Positions 8,192-18,823 are shown, counted from the first letter of the stretch. The stretch: 64,000 nt of DNA from Cyclobacteriaceae bacterium (GCA_016787645.1 JAEUUF010000002.1:310001-374000); one strand, 5' to 3'. The notes: generated by a model not told the origin, from the sequence alone. Made by a program: numbers and translations.

Positions 8192-11100
8192 ATGACAAGT
8201 TTCTATCTGTCTATTCGCAGGAATCTGACAGTGGTGCTTTTGCTGCTCAGCCTAACGGCGTGGGCGCAGGAGCGAACTGTTAGTGGAAAAGTTACCTCCG
8301 CAGAGGATGGTTCCGCGGTGCCTGGCGTCAACGTGCTGGAAAAAGGCACGAGCAACGGGACTACCACGGACATGGACGGTAACTACAAGATCAGCGTATC
8401 CTCGGAGAGCTCCGTATTGAGCTTTTCGTTCATTGGTTACACCACACAGGAAGTGACGGTGGGCAACCAAACGATGATCAATATTGCTTTTCAGAGCGAT
8501 ATTACGACCCTTTCCGAAGTGGTCGTTGTTGGTTATGGCCAACAGGAAAAAAGAGATGTGACCGGTGTGGTTGCTGAAGTGAAGTCAATCAACTTCAACA
8601 AGGGTGCCATTGTTGCACCCGATCAGCTCATTGCCGGTAAAATCGCTGGTGTGCAGATCACCCCGAACAGCGGTGAACCTGGAACCGGTGGTACAGTAAG
8701 GATTCGTGGAGGTACCTCCATCATTGCGAGCAACGACCCGTTATATGTAGTTGACGGCGTACCCCTGGATATCACGGGTGTTCCCGGCGCGCGAAACCCG
8801 CTGAACTTCATCAACCCGAACGATATTGAGACATTTACTGTGCTGAAAGATGCATCGGCGGCAGCCATCTACGGTTCACGCGCTGCTAACGGTGTGATCA
8901 TGATTACTACCAAGCGCGGAAAGGCCGGTGAAGTGAAAGTGAATTACGATGGCTTCTTCTCCAGTGCCCAGATTACCCGTAAGCTCAGCGTGCTCGACGG
9001 ACCTCAGTTCCGTGAAACCGTGAACCTGTACTACCCCAGCGAAACGTCCAAGCTTTATGATTATAACCTGGTAGAGACAGCTACACTCAAGAAGACGAAT
9101 ACTAACTGGCAGGATCAATTGCTGCAAACCGCCATGGGACAAAGCCACAACGTGGGCTTCTCGGGCGGCAGCGAAAAAACACAGGTTCGCGCTTCCATCG
9201 GTTACCTCGATCAGCAGGGAATTATCAAGACCTCGAATACCCGTCGTACCAGCTTCAGTTTTAACCTGAACCAGAAGATGATGAACGACAAGCTCAATAT
9301 GGAAGCCAATATGAAGGCGTCTGAGACCAAAGACGTATATAATGGAGCTTCGATTTACGAGATGTACAGCATGGCTCCTTCTCAGCCGGTGTATGATACG
9401 GCCAAGTTCCCCCTTTATGGTGGATATTGGGAATGGGCAAGCGTGCCGCTCGGCACCAAGAACCCGGTTGCCAACAACAATATGACGAAGAATCAGGGTG
9501 TTGTTTACCGGGGTATTGGAAACGTCCGATTCAATTACAACTTCGATGACCTCGTTCCTGGCTTGAAAGCGGATTTGAACCTGGGTATTGATGTAACCAG
9601 CGGTCTTCGGAACTTCTTCCAGCCTACTAATCTTCGGACACAGGCCGTACAGAGTTTCCCGGGTACTACCCAATCAGAAAATACGCTCCGTATCAACAAA
9701 CTCCTGGAGTTCTACCTGAACTACACTAAGGACATTGCCAGCATGGATGCCAAACTGGATGTTACGGCCGGTTATTCCTGGCAGAACTTTAATGCTACGG
9801 GTAATGGTTATACCGGTAACGGCCTTACTGATAATGCTTATGGTTTTTATAACCCGGGCGTTGCCACTGGCCAGAAATTCCTGTATGCAAGCAATAATGA
9901 GAACCGTTTGATTTCCTTCTTTGGAAGGATCAACTACTCGATGAAAGACAAGTATCTCCTTACGGTTAACCTCCGCAGTGACGGTTCAACTCGATTTGGT
10001 CCCGCTAACCGCTGGGGTTTCTTCCCTTCGGCTGCCTTTGGATGGCGTGTCTATGATGAGGATTTCTTTGCCGGTTTACAGGATGTGTTTTCCGACTTCA
10101 AGTTCCGTGTGGGTTATGGGATAACGGGTAACCAGGAAATCGGTAATTACCGGTACATCCCTACATTCCAACCGACAAACGGCTTTGCAGAGTATCCTTT
10201 TGGAGGAACTCTCGTTTCCCCGATTCGTCCCAATGCGGTTGATGAAGATCTGAAGTGGGAAGAAACGGCATCGCTAAACATTGGTATTGATTTCGGACTC
10301 CTGAAAGGGAGACTGACGGGTTCCATGGAATTCTATAATAAGGATACCAAGGACCTGCTTTTCGAAGTGAACGTTCCTGCGGCAACCAAAACGGGCGACC
10401 GCGTGCTGACGAACATTGGAAAAGTCAATAACAAGGGTTTTGAACTTACCTTGAATTCTGCAGTAATCGACAAGGCCGATCTGCATTGGGATCTTGGATT
10501 CAATATCACCATGAACCGCAGCGAAGTTATTTCGCTCGATGGCGTGGACGATCCGACTTTCCAGGGCTATCCTGCCGGTGCAATTTCCGGAGGTCTGGGC
10601 AACAACGTACAGGTTCAAAAAGTTGGATACCCGGTAAATACGTTCAGGCTGTTCCAGCACATCAATGGACCGGACGGCTTGCCTCGTACTGACGGTGTCG
10701 ATTGGAACAATGACGGCGTTGTTAACCTGGCGGACATGTACAAAGATGTCAACGGAGATGGTATCGTGAACGACCAGGATCGCCAGCCGGATGCGTTGAA
10801 GTATCCCCAGCCGAAGTGGTTCCTTGGTCTGACTTCCAACCTCACCTATAAGAACTTCGACTTCAGCTTTACGCTTCGTGGAAACCTTGGCGGGCAGGTG
10901 TACAACAACGTACTCTCCAGCAACGGTTACCTCAATCGCCTCTTCGAATTAGTGCCGAACAACGTTCCGACGGCTGCACTGAAGACCAACTTCCGTGCAC
11001 CCCAGTACCTGTCGAACTACTACCTCGAGGACGCTACTTTCCTTCGCGTGGACAACGTAACGCTTGGTTACACCTTCAACCAGTTTGCGAAGGCCAAGAT

Positions 11101-11239
11101 TCGTGCATACGTGACGGTACAGAATGCCATGGTTTGGACCAAGTATACCGGGCTGGATCCGGAAGTGGTCAATGGTATTGACAACAACTTGTACCCCCGT
11201 GCAAGGACGTTTGTATTTGGTTTAAGCATTGGATTCTAA
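8192..11239 (+). CDS. SusC-like TonB-dependent outer-membrane receptor
   Basis: A 1015-residue protein. Signal peptide residues 1-25 (ending AWAQ) are followed by a carboxypeptidase-D-regulatory-like beta-sandwich at about 28-105 (VSGKVTSAEDGSAVPGVNV), the EVVVVGYG boundary, the plug domain to about residue 240 (VRIRGGTSI, YGSRAANGVIMITTK) and the 22-strand barrel ending in FGLSIGF with a terminal aromatic. No STN domain is present before the plug, so direct anti-sigma signalling is unlikely. It imports oligosaccharides with TonB energy, capped by the SusD partner just downstream. The GH13 enzymes that follow point to starch or maltodextrin as substrate; that is inference from context. Confidence 0.95.
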   Translation: MTSFYLSIRRNLTVVLLLLSLTAWAQERTVSGKVTSAEDGSAVPGVNVLEKGTSNGTTTDMDGNYKISVSSESSVLSFSFIGYTTQEVTVGNQTMINIAFQSDITTLSEVVVVGYGQQEKRDVTGVVAEVKSINFNKGAIVAPDQLIAGKIAGVQITPNSGEPGTGGTVRIRGGTSIIASNDPLYVVDGVPLDITGVPGARNPLNFINPNDIETFTVLKDASAAAIYGSRAANGVIMITTKRGKAGEVKVNYDGFFSSAQITRKLSVLDGPQFRETVNLYYPSETSKLYDYNLVETATLKKTNTNWQDQLLQTAMGQSHNVGFSGGSEKTQVRASIGYLDQQGIIKTSNTRRTSFSFNLNQKMMNDKLNMEANMKASETKDVYNGASIYEMYSMAPSQPVYDTAKFPLYGGYWEWASVPLGTKNPVANNNMTKNQGVVYRGIGNVRFNYNFDDLVPGLKADLNLGIDVTSGLRNFFQPTNLRTQAVQSFPGTTQSENTLRINKLLEFYLNYTKDIASMDAKLDVTAGYSWQNFNATGNGYTGNGLTDNAYGFYNPGVATGQKFLYASNNENRLISFFGRINYSMKDKYLLTVNLRSDGSTRFGPANRWGFFPSAAFGWRVYDEDFFAGLQDVFSDFKFRVGYGITGNQEIGNYRYIPTFQPTNGFAEYPFGGTLVSPIRPNAVDEDLKWEETASLNIGIDFGLLKGRLTGSMEFYNKDTKDLLFEVNVPAATKTGDRVLTNIGKVNNKGFELTLNSAVIDKADLHWDLGFNITMNRSEVISLDGVDDPTFQGYPAGAISGGLGNNVQVQKVGYPVNTFRLFQHINGPDGLPRTDGVDWNNDGVVNLADMYKDVNGDGIVNDQDRQPDALKYPQPKWFLGLTSNLTYKNFDFSFTLRGNLGGQVYNNVLSSNGYLNRLFELVPNNVPTAALKTNFRAPQYLSNYYLEDATFLRVDNVTLGYTFNQFAKAKIRAYVTVQNAMVWTKYTGLDPEVVNGIDNNLYPRARTFVFGLSIGF

Positions 11240-11251
11240 TTGTCAATAGCA

Positions 11252-12895
11252 ATGAAGAACATTATCAAGAAATCTTGGGTCATTCTCCTGGTAGGTGTAA
11301 TGGCCTGTACCGACCTGAACCTCACGCCTAAAGACCGGGCTACGTCAGATGTACTTCTGACTACTCCGGAAGGTGTTGAGAAATTCCTGGCGAAAATGTA
11401 CCTCGGCCTGGCCAACACAGGACAGAATGGTCCTGCCGGCGCTGGCGACATCGCTACCGGGGATGAGGGCTTCTCTCAGTATATGCGTGCCCTTTGGAAT
11501 GCGGAAGAAATGCCAACGGATGAGGCAGTAACCCTCTGGGGTGACCCGAACCTGAAGGATTACCATGCGCACAGCTGGACTTCACAAAGCGCATTCCTTA
11601 CGCAATTCTATTATCGAATCTTCTATCAAATCGCATTGGCGAACCTCTTCTTGAAGGAGACGACAGATTCGAAAATGGCTAGCCGCGGACTTCCGGCTTC
11701 CTTTATCAGCAATACGCTGCCGATTTACCGGGCTGAAGCCCGGACCTTGCGTGCCCTCAGCTATTGGCATGGACTGAACTACTTCCGCAACATCCCGTAC
11801 AGTGATGAGAACAGTGGAACGGAAAAGCCCCAGCAAAAGGATGCCACCTTCATCTTCAACTTTGTAGAAAGCGAACTGCTGGCTGTTGAGCCGACACTTT
11901 TGCCTCAGCGCACCAACGTTTATGGACGTTTTGACAAAGGCGTGGCCCGTATCATCCTGGCTAAGTTGTACCTGAATGCCGAGGTGTATGGTCAAGGACC
12001 TAAGTATACGGAGTGTATTTCTGTCCTGAATAAAATCATCACCCCCACGGGTGGCGACCTGGCCTACAGCCTGTCACCGGGCTACCAGGACAACTTCCTG
12101 ACGGACAACAATACCTCTCCGGAGATGATTTTCTATGTTCCGGCGGATGGTATCAAGACTCCGAACTATGGAGGTATTACGCTGGTAATCAATGGCGCGA
12201 TTGGCGGTCAATTGGCTAGTTTGCCCCAGGTGGGTGGACGCAACCCGATCATGGGTAATAACCAATCATGGGCAGGTCACCGCACTACCAAGGCACTTGT
12301 CAACCTGTTCCCGGATGAAACCGGCGTACTGGATGGTCGGGCCCTTTGGTATACCGCTGGCCAGAACAAGGAGATCAATGATATCAACCAGTTCACTGAC
12401 GGTTACATGGTTACCAAGTTCCGAAACGTGAGCAAGGCAGGAGTCCCCGGTCAGGATGGTACCTTTACCGATACCGACTACCCGCTGTTCCGCTATGCAG
12501 ACGTTCTCCTGATGTATGCTGAAGCCGTAACTCGTGGAGGTACAGGTGGCAGCGCAGTAACCGCGCTCAACTATGTGAACCAGATTCGCCAGCGTGCTTA
12601 TGGTGCAGATTATGGCACTGGAACGGCTCCTGGATTAGGTGTACTTACCTCGCTGGATTTGAATACCCTCCTCGATGAGCGTGGCCGTGAGTTCTATTGG
12701 GAAGGACACCGCCGTACAGACATGATTCGTTTCGGTGTATTCACCAACAACCCCACCAACAATCCCCGTGGATTGTGGCCTTGGAAAGGAAACGTAAAGG
12801 ACGGTAGAACGACGGAGGCTTTCAGGGATATCTACCCGATTCCGGCCACCGATGTGATTGCCAACCCGAACCTGAAACAGAACACGGGCTACTAA
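11252..12895 (+). CDS. SusD/RagB-like glycan-binding lipoprotein
   Basis: A 547-residue lipoprotein from the ATG at 11252 (an in-frame TTG lies 12 bases upstream, directly after the SusC stop). The lipobox VGVMAC puts the lipid on the cysteine near residue 20. The helical TPR-like SusD fold is shown by AEARTLRALSYWHGLNYF in the middle, FRYADVLLMYAEA, LLDERGREFYWEGHRRTDMIRF and the terminal PIPATDVIANPNLKQNTGY. It forms the lid over the SusC barrel and binds the sugar. The 12-base gap from the SusC stop indicates one transcript. Confidence 0.94.
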   Translation: MKNIIKKSWVILLVGVMACTDLNLTPKDRATSDVLLTTPEGVEKFLAKMYLGLANTGQNGPAGAGDIATGDEGFSQYMRALWNAEEMPTDEAVTLWGDPNLKDYHAHSWTSQSAFLTQFYYRIFYQIALANLFLKETTDSKMASRGLPASFISNTLPIYRAEARTLRALSYWHGLNYFRNIPYSDENSGTEKPQQKDATFIFNFVESELLAVEPTLLPQRTNVYGRFDKGVARIILAKLYLNAEVYGQGPKYTECISVLNKIITPTGGDLAYSLSPGYQDNFLTDNNTSPEMIFYVPADGIKTPNYGGITLVINGAIGGQLASLPQVGGRNPIMGNNQSWAGHRTTKALVNLFPDETGVLDGRALWYTAGQNKEINDINQFTDGYMVTKFRNVSKAGVPGQDGTFTDTDYPLFRYADVLLMYAEAVTRGGTGGSAVTALNYVNQIRQRAYGADYGTGTAPGLGVLTSLDLNTLLDERGREFYWEGHRRTDMIRFGVFTNNPTNNPRGLWPWKGNVKDGRTTEAFRDIYPIPATDVIANPNLKQNTGY

Positions 12896-12914
12896 CCAAT
12901 TGAATAACACAAGT

Positions 12915-13667
12915 ATGAAAACAAGAATAGTTTCAATGTTTGCGGTTCTCCTGGTAGCAGGTGTTATTTCCTGCAGCCCGGATGACTTTACAGTGAACGG
13001 CCTGCCCAAGCAGGGCCCAGTGGTAGCCGGGTTCAACGTACCTGGTCTGCTCTTCGCGGGAGTTCCGACCGATGTTTCGGCAACGGTCAACGGAACTGAG
13101 ACGAATCCCGTTTCGAAAGTGGACTTTGAAGTCTACAAGAAGGGAACTTCTGAGATCGTTAAGAGCGGAACCATCACGCCCACTACCACCAGCGGTGTTG
13201 TTGTGGTGACTTGGACGGCTTCTGCTTCTGGCCTCAGCACTTTGGCGGCAGGTGATTATATGATGCGCGCCATCGGCTCGAATGCCAATGGGAAGACGGT
13301 CAGCCAGACTTACTTCAGCGTGCCGGATTATGTGGTCCCCCAGGCTTGCCAGGTGGTAGGTCAGATCACGGTGATCATGCTGACGCCTCAACCTCTCGCA
13401 GTGAGTGAAGTGGTTGGTGCTGTGGGCAGTTTCGCCGGTTCTGGCTGGGGTACTGACACCAACATGATTCGTATCAAGGAGGGTGTCTATTGTGCAGCAC
13501 TTCCGCTCGCCGGTGGTGACCAGTTCAAGTTCCGCCTGAACGCCAGCTGGGGTACCCAGGAGAAGAAGGACAATTGCAATGATGGCGATAACCGTAGCGC
13601 ACCGGGTGGAGTATGGCCTTCCATTTCCATCCAGAACGTTCCCAAGTGGGGCGGTTATGGCTGCTAA
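12915..13667 (+). CDS. SusE/SusF-like starch-binding lipoprotein
   Basis: A 250-residue protein from the ATG at 12915 with a lipobox (VAGVISC). The sequence suggests an N-terminal Ig-like domain (about 30-140, with VSKVDFEVYKKG and GDYMMRAIGSNANGK). The C-terminal domain (about 155-250) contains GSFAGSGWGTDTNMIRI, GGDQFKFRLNASWG and NCNDGDN, typical of the starch-binding modules at the end of SusE and SusF. It is shorter than SusE because only one such C-terminal module is present. Position third in the operon and the following terminator support a surface glycan-binding role. Confidence 0.78.
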   Translation: MKTRIVSMFAVLLVAGVISCSPDDFTVNGLPKQGPVVAGFNVPGLLFAGVPTDVSATVNGTETNPVSKVDFEVYKKGTSEIVKSGTITPTTTSGVVVVTWTASASGLSTLAAGDYMMRAIGSNANGKTVSQTYFSVPDYVVPQACQVVGQITVIMLTPQPLAVSEVVGAVGSFAGSGWGTDTNMIRIKEGVYCAALPLAGGDQFKFRLNASWGTQEKKDNCNDGDNRSAPGGVWPSISIQNVPKWGGYGC

Positions 13668-13685
13668 TGAATCTTAGTTGATATG

Positions 13686-13715
13686 AAAAAGGCTGTCTTC
13701 ACGGGCAGCCTTTTT
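13686..13715 (+). terminator. Rho-independent terminator after the SusE-like gene
   Basis: A 10-base perfect stem (aaaaaggctg paired with cagccttttt) has a 10-base loop, and the T-run forms the end of the stem. It lies 19 bases past the stop codon and separates the receptor genes from the GH13 genes. Confidence 0.85.
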
Positions 13716-13787
13716 CGTATTACTGACTATGTAAACGGGTCTAGCGTAGATAGATATTGAGACTATAGGTTTAAGGTTAAAAGTTCA

Positions 13788-16700
13788 ATGTTCAAAGTCT
13801 GTGGGTTTATGATGCGTTTCCTGGGGTTCTTGCTGTTGTTTATTCCGGGTGTGCTGTCTGCCCAGGTGGTGACCGTGAGTCCTGTTTTTCCCAAAGCTGA
13901 TCAGCCGTTGACGTTGACCGTGGATGTAACCGGAACTGGTCTGAACAACTATGCAGGAGAGGTGTATATCTGGACCTGGATACCCGGCAACCTCGGTGTT
14001 ACACCAGCCACCAACGTCAATCCAGCTTCGAATATGTCTGCGGCATTGCGGGCGACAGCGAAGTGGACAAAACTGAGCGCGAATGTTTACACGATCACAT
14101 TCACACCCACTACATTCTTCGGTACAACCATCGCCTCATTTTCCGGCAACCAATTGGGGTTCCTTCTCAAAGGCAATGACTGGCCCAATGGGCAAACGGC
14201 TGACTTGTTTGTCAATTTCTTCCAGGGATTTGCGGTCCAGATTACACAACCTTCGTCAAGCTCTTTCTTTGTCAATAATGGCGAGTCTATACCCATCACT
14301 GCTTACGCCTCGGAGACCGCCTCCTTAGTTCTGAAGGTGGGAGGAGTAACGGTAGCTTCCAATCCGGCAGCGACGCAGCTGACCTACAATCATACCGTGA
14401 CGGAAACATCGGGCTCTGTAGTTGTTAGTTTTGAGGCAACCAATGCCACACCGGCAACAAAAACAACCTCGTTCACTTATGTGGTTCGGTCGGCAACCGT
14501 AGATGCCCCAAGACCCGCCGGCATCGTCGACGGAATCAATTACCAGGCCGATCAAACCAAGGTTACCCTGAGCCTTTGGGCCCCGGGTAAAACGTCGGTG
14601 TTTGTCATCGGTGACTTCAATAACTGGGACATTTCATCCACCTACCAAATGAAAAGGGATGGTGAACATTTTTGGCTGGAGATCACCGGGCTCACTGCAG
14701 GAATGGAGTATGGGTTTCAGTACCTCGTCAATGAAACACTCAAGCTGGCAGATCCCTATGCCGATAAGATCCTGGATTACTACGATGATCCGTACATCCC
14801 GGCTGCGACATACCCCTCCCTTAAGCCCTATCCCGCAAAGGCGGTCTCTGACAAGTGGTATTTTAACCGTGTGGCCGTATTTCAAACCGGGCAGGTGCCG
14901 TATACCTGGGTAGTGCCCAACTTTGTAAAACCACCCAAAGAGAAGCTGGTGGTCTATGAACTTTTGATCCGTGATTATTTCGGCAGCAACAATCGCAACT
15001 ACCAAAGCCTGATCGACACGCTCACGTATCTAAAACGATTGGGCGTGAATGCTATCGAGTTGATGCCGATCACAGAGTTCAACGGAAACGACAGCTGGGG
15101 ATACAACCCCACGTTTATGTTCGCCCCGGATAAATACTATGGCACTAAAAACAAACTAAAGGAATTTGTGGACAAGTGCCATCAAAATGGCATTGCGGTG
15201 ATCATGGATATGGTGATGAATCATCACGATACTCCCAACCCCTACGTGATGATGGATTTTGACTTTGTGGCGTTCAAACCCACCGTTAATAACAAATGGT
15301 TCAACGTGGATGCCAAGCACCCGTTCAATGTCTTTTTTGATATGAACCATGAGAGCACGTACACAAAAAAATACCTTGATACGGTCAACTATTACTGGCT
15401 TCACGAATACAAGATTGACGGGTATCGCTATGACCTTTCCAAGGGTTTCACCCAAACCAACAACCCGACCGATGTCAATGCCTGGGGGCAAAAAGACCCT
15501 TCCCGTATCGCCATCCTCGAGCGCATGGCCGACAAGATATGGTCGCATACTCCCGATGCCTACGTAATTCTTGAGCATTTTGCCGACAATTCCGAAGAAA
15601 AGGATTTGGCGCAGTATGGGATGATGCTGTGGGGGAATTCAAACTATAATTACAATCAAAACACGATCGGCCTCTCGGCCAATTCGGATTTCACCTGGAT
15701 TTTCTACGGCACCCGGGGCTGGACTGTACCTCATGCGGTGGGTTACATGGAGAGTCACGACGAGGAACGGATGATGTACCGGAATCTTACTCAGGGGATT
15801 TCTTTCGGGAGCTACAACATCAAGGACCCCGCCACGGCCATCGAGCGCATGAAAGCGGCGTCAGCGCTCTTTTACACCGTGCCGGGGCCTAAGATGCTCT
15901 GGCAATTCGGTGAGCTCGGCTATGATGTTTCCATCGATCAGGGTGGACGGGTAAGCGCCAAGCCGGTGAAATGGGAATACCTGGCCGACCCGGTGCGAAA
16001 GAAACTCAACCAGGTGACCGAGGCGCTGATCAAGCTAAAGCTGACCTACCCGGTCTTCAGTACTACCGATGTTACGTTTGGGGGAATGACCACGCTTCAG
16101 AAGCAATTGATGCTGCGAGCGGTACCGTTCACCACGACACCGGCGAATTCTTCACAAATGAGCGCGGTGATCGTGGCCAATTTTGATGTTTCCGCCAAGG
16201 ACATTACGGTCAATTTCCCTCACACGGGAACCTGGTATCACTATTATTCGGGCGGTGACCCCATCATCATCAACAACACCTCATCGACCATGACCATCCA
16301 GCCCGGAGAGGCCAGGATTTACACCAACGTGGCACTTCCGGCGCCATTGCCCGAGGTTATCCAGTTTGTGAAGCCCATCGCACCCGTATTGTTAACATTG
16401 ACCGAAGCAGACAATGCTATTAACGTCCAGTGGCAGGACAAGTCATCCGTTGAAACAGGGTTCTCCATTTTTCGACGCAAAACGGGTGGCACGTTTACCA
16501 AGGTGGGTGATGTGTTCGCCAACAGCCAGTTCTACATCAATCTCGGTGGACTGGAACCGCTCACCACTTATGAATATGCCGTAGAGGCAAATACCGTTTA
16601 TGGCAGCAGCCAATCCAACATCCTCACCATTACAACCTCTGACCAGATCACCGGCCTGGAACAAGAGTGGAGAAGCGTACGGGTGTTTCCTAACCCCACC

Positions 16701-16898
16701 AACGGACTCGTGACGATAGACTTGCCACCGGCCCTGGCGGGAGCCTCATGGTCGTTGAAGAACGTACTGGGTCAGACTGCTAGCTTTCGTGAGGCAGGTG
16801 TAAATACCATCGACCTTGGGAGCAATCCACCTGGGTTGTACTTTGTGGTGATTTCCGTCAATGGACAAAACCGGACGTACAAGGTTCTTAAACGATAG
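13788..16898 (+). CDS. Secreted alpha-amylase (GH13) with CBM48-like, FN3 and T9SS domains
   Basis: A 1036-residue protein. The hydrophobic leader is best read from MMRFLGFLLLF, so a start at 13809 is also possible; the upstream ATG lies inside a simple GTTTAAGGTTAAAAG-like repeat. Domains in order: an Ig-like region (about 25-235), a CBM48/E-set (about 240-330, with FVIGDFNNWD), the GH13 barrel (about 375-760), a fibronectin type III domain and a T9SS tail starting at VFPNPTNGLV. Catalytic residues visible: Asp549 in DGYRYD (nucleophile), Glu596 in VILEHF (acid/base) and Asp658 in ESHDEER. It should cleave alpha-1,4-glucans at the cell surface or outside, feeding the SusC/D importer. A weak TAGGTTTA box at 13766 might serve as its promoter. 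Confidence 0.92.
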   Translation: MFKVCGFMMRFLGFLLLFIPGVLSAQVVTVSPVFPKADQPLTLTVDVTGTGLNNYAGEVYIWTWIPGNLGVTPATNVNPASNMSAALRATAKWTKLSANVYTITFTPTTFFGTTIASFSGNQLGFLLKGNDWPNGQTADLFVNFFQGFAVQITQPSSSSFFVNNGESIPITAYASETASLVLKVGGVTVASNPAATQLTYNHTVTETSGSVVVSFEATNATPATKTTSFTYVVRSATVDAPRPAGIVDGINYQADQTKVTLSLWAPGKTSVFVIGDFNNWDISSTYQMKRDGEHFWLEITGLTAGMEYGFQYLVNETLKLADPYADKILDYYDDPYIPAATYPSLKPYPAKAVSDKWYFNRVAVFQTGQVPYTWVVPNFVKPPKEKLVVYELLIRDYFGSNNRNYQSLIDTLTYLKRLGVNAIELMPITEFNGNDSWGYNPTFMFAPDKYYGTKNKLKEFVDKCHQNGIAVIMDMVMNHHDTPNPYVMMDFDFVAFKPTVNNKWFNVDAKHPFNVFFDMNHESTYTKKYLDTVNYYWLHEYKIDGYRYDLSKGFTQTNNPTDVNAWGQKDPSRIAILERMADKIWSHTPDAYVILEHFADNSEEKDLAQYGMMLWGNSNYNYNQNTIGLSANSDFTWIFYGTRGWTVPHAVGYMESHDEERMMYRNLTQGISFGSYNIKDPATAIERMKAASALFYTVPGPKMLWQFGELGYDVSIDQGGRVSAKPVKWEYLADPVRKKLNQVTEALIKLKLTYPVFSTTDVTFGGMTTLQKQLMLRAVPFTTTPANSSQMSAVIVANFDVSAKDITVNFPHTGTWYHYYSGGDPIIINNTSSTMTIQPGEARIYTNVALPAPLPEVIQFVKPIAPVLLTLTEADNAINVQWQDKSSVETGFSIFRRKTGGTFTKVGDVFANSQFYINLGGLEPLTTYEYAVEANTVYGSSQSNILTITTSDQITGLEQEWRSVRVFPNPTNGLVTIDLPPALAGASWSLKNVLGQTASFREAGVNTIDLGSNPPGLYFVVISVNGQNRTYKVLKR

Positions 16899-16939
16899 CT
16901 CCGGGTTGCTGTTCCCTTTAGTCATTTACACTTTCGTCT

Positions 16940-18793
16940 ATGAAGAAACTCCTCTTTACTCTCCTCTTTGCTGCCTTTCTCCTGCCCGCAGGGGCTCAAA
17001 AGAAAACAGCGCCATTGTTTGAGCACGTTGAGCCACCCTTCTGGTGGACAACCATGAAGGACCACTCCTTGCAGATTCTTCTCCACAACAGTAAGACCAA
17101 TGTGGCAGATTATGGGGTCACGCTATCCTACCCGGGCGTTACGCTTACGGAAGTGCGGAAAGTGGAGAACCCTCACTACTTGTTTCTTTACCTCACCATC
17201 GGGAAAGAAACACAGCCGGGCATGTTGTCTTTTGTGCTGACCCAAGGAAAAAAGAAATTCAATTTGGCCTACGAATTGAAAGCTAAACCAAATACGAGCC
17301 CTCGCCCGGCATTGAGTTCCGCCGATGTGGTTTACCTGTTGATGCCGGACCGGTTCGCCAACGGGGATGTCAAGAATGATACGGTTCCGGGCTACTACCA
17401 AGGTGCTCATCGTGAGCAGCCGAACGGTCGGCATGGGGGAGACCTGAAGGGCATCGGGGATCATCTTTCTTACTTCGCTGACCTCGGAGTTACTGCGCTT
17501 TGGCTGAACCCGGTACTGGAAAACAACCAGCCCAAATGGAGTTATCACGGTTACGCGTTCACCGATTTCTATAAGGTCGATGGACGGTTCGGGACCAACG
17601 AGCAATACAAGCAGTTGATCGACCAGTGCCACGCCAAAGGGCTTGGTATGATTCAAGACATGGTGGCGAATCATATCGGAAATGAGCATTGGCTTTTCAA
17701 AGACCTTCCGGAGAAGAGTTGGGTGCACCAGTTCCCGGTGTTTACCAAATCCAATTTCAGAGGCAGTGCCATGTCCGATCCTTACGCGGCCAAAGAAGAT
17801 GTGGTAAAGATGAACACAGGCTGGTTTGACGGTCACATGCCTGACCTGGACCAGACCAATCCGCTACTGGCTACTTACCTGATCCAGAACAGCTTGTGGT
17901 GGATCGGGTATGCCGGCCTCGACGGCATTCGCATGGATACTTATCCTTATCCTGACAAGGAGTTTATGTCACAGTATGCGCGCAGGGTGACGGATGAGTT
18001 TCCCTCCGTCTATCTCGTTGGAGAAGTCTGGATCAACGCGGTGGCAACGTCAGCGTACTATCAAAAGGGGATGATTAACCGCGATGGTTATCAATCCTAC
18101 CTTCCTTCACTGACTGATTTCGCTTTGCATGGTTCTATTCCCGCCGCTTTGGGTGAGAAAGAGGGTTATGATACTGGACTGGCACGTTTGTATTTCCTGT
18201 TGTCGCAGGATTTTATCTACCCCGACGCTAATCATTTACTCACCTTCCTGGACAATCACGACCTCAGCCGCTTTTCCAACTCGGTAGGAAAGGATCCCGC
18301 TAAGTTCAAACTGGGACTGACCTTCCTGTTGACCACGCGTGGCATTCCTCAGTTGTACTATGGTACAGAACTCCAGTTGGATTCGGATGGGCAAGGAGAT
18401 GCAGGCTTGCGCCGCGACTTTCCAGGTGGATGGCCGGGCGACAAGGTAAATTCATTTACCGGCGAGGGACTTACCACCGAACAAGCCGATGTGCTTGGCT
18501 ACACCCGCAAACTGCTGAACTGGAGGAAGTCAAATCCCACCTTCAAGGGTGGTCGACTGGTGCATTATGTTCCGGAAAACAACGTTTACGTATACTTCCG
18601 TACCCTGGGCGATTCGCGTGTCATGGTGGTGTTGAATGGGAGTGAGAAAGAAGTAGCGTTAAACACTGGCCGATTTGCAGGCAGTCTCACCGGAGCGACC
18701 CGTGGTGTGGATGTAATCACCGGCAAAACAATCGATAACCTGGCCACCCTTGTGCTGGGGCCTCGTTCATCACTGGTGCTGGAGTTGCATTAA
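16940..18793 (+). CDS. GH13 neopullulanase/cyclomaltodextrinase-like enzyme
   Basis: A 617-residue protein with signal peptide residues 1-20 (ending PAGAQ). An N-terminal immunoglobulin-like cyclomaltodextrinase-N domain covers about 25-115 (HVEPPFWWTTMKD, VADYGVTLSYPGV). The barrel follows, with region I DMVANH, Asp333 in DGIRMD, Glu362 in VGEVW and Asp441 in LDNHDLSR, and a C-terminal beta-domain. The domain order matches SusA-type neopullulanases, which cut cyclodextrins, pullulan and maltodextrins in the periplasm. No T9SS tail is present, in contrast to the preceding amylase, so this enzyme likely stays in the periplasm. It lies 41 bases after the amylase and 30 bases before the next GH13 gene. 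Confidence 0.9.
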   Translation: MKKLLFTLLFAAFLLPAGAQKKTAPLFEHVEPPFWWTTMKDHSLQILLHNSKTNVADYGVTLSYPGVTLTEVRKVENPHYLFLYLTIGKETQPGMLSFVLTQGKKKFNLAYELKAKPNTSPRPALSSADVVYLLMPDRFANGDVKNDTVPGYYQGAHREQPNGRHGGDLKGIGDHLSYFADLGVTALWLNPVLENNQPKWSYHGYAFTDFYKVDGRFGTNEQYKQLIDQCHAKGLGMIQDMVANHIGNEHWLFKDLPEKSWVHQFPVFTKSNFRGSAMSDPYAAKEDVVKMNTGWFDGHMPDLDQTNPLLATYLIQNSLWWIGYAGLDGIRMDTYPYPDKEFMSQYARRVTDEFPSVYLVGEVWINAVATSAYYQKGMINRDGYQSYLPSLTDFALHGSIPAALGEKEGYDTGLARLYFLLSQDFIYPDANHLLTFLDNHDLSRFSNSVGKDPAKFKLGLTFLLTTRGIPQLYYGTELQLDSDGQGDAGLRRDFPGGWPGDKVNSFTGEGLTTEQADVLGYTRKLLNWRKSNPTFKGGRLVHYVPENNVYVYFRTLGDSRVMVVLNGSEKEVALNTGRFAGSLTGATRGVDVITGKTIDNLATLVLGPRSSLVLELH

Positions 18794-18823
18794 TTAGATG
18801 CGGTAAAGTGAAATATAGAAGCT

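Noticed and set aside
8876-9673. 265-codon open frame on the minus strand
   Set aside because: It lies opposite the SusC gene, which is certain; the antisense frame has no recognisable sequence.
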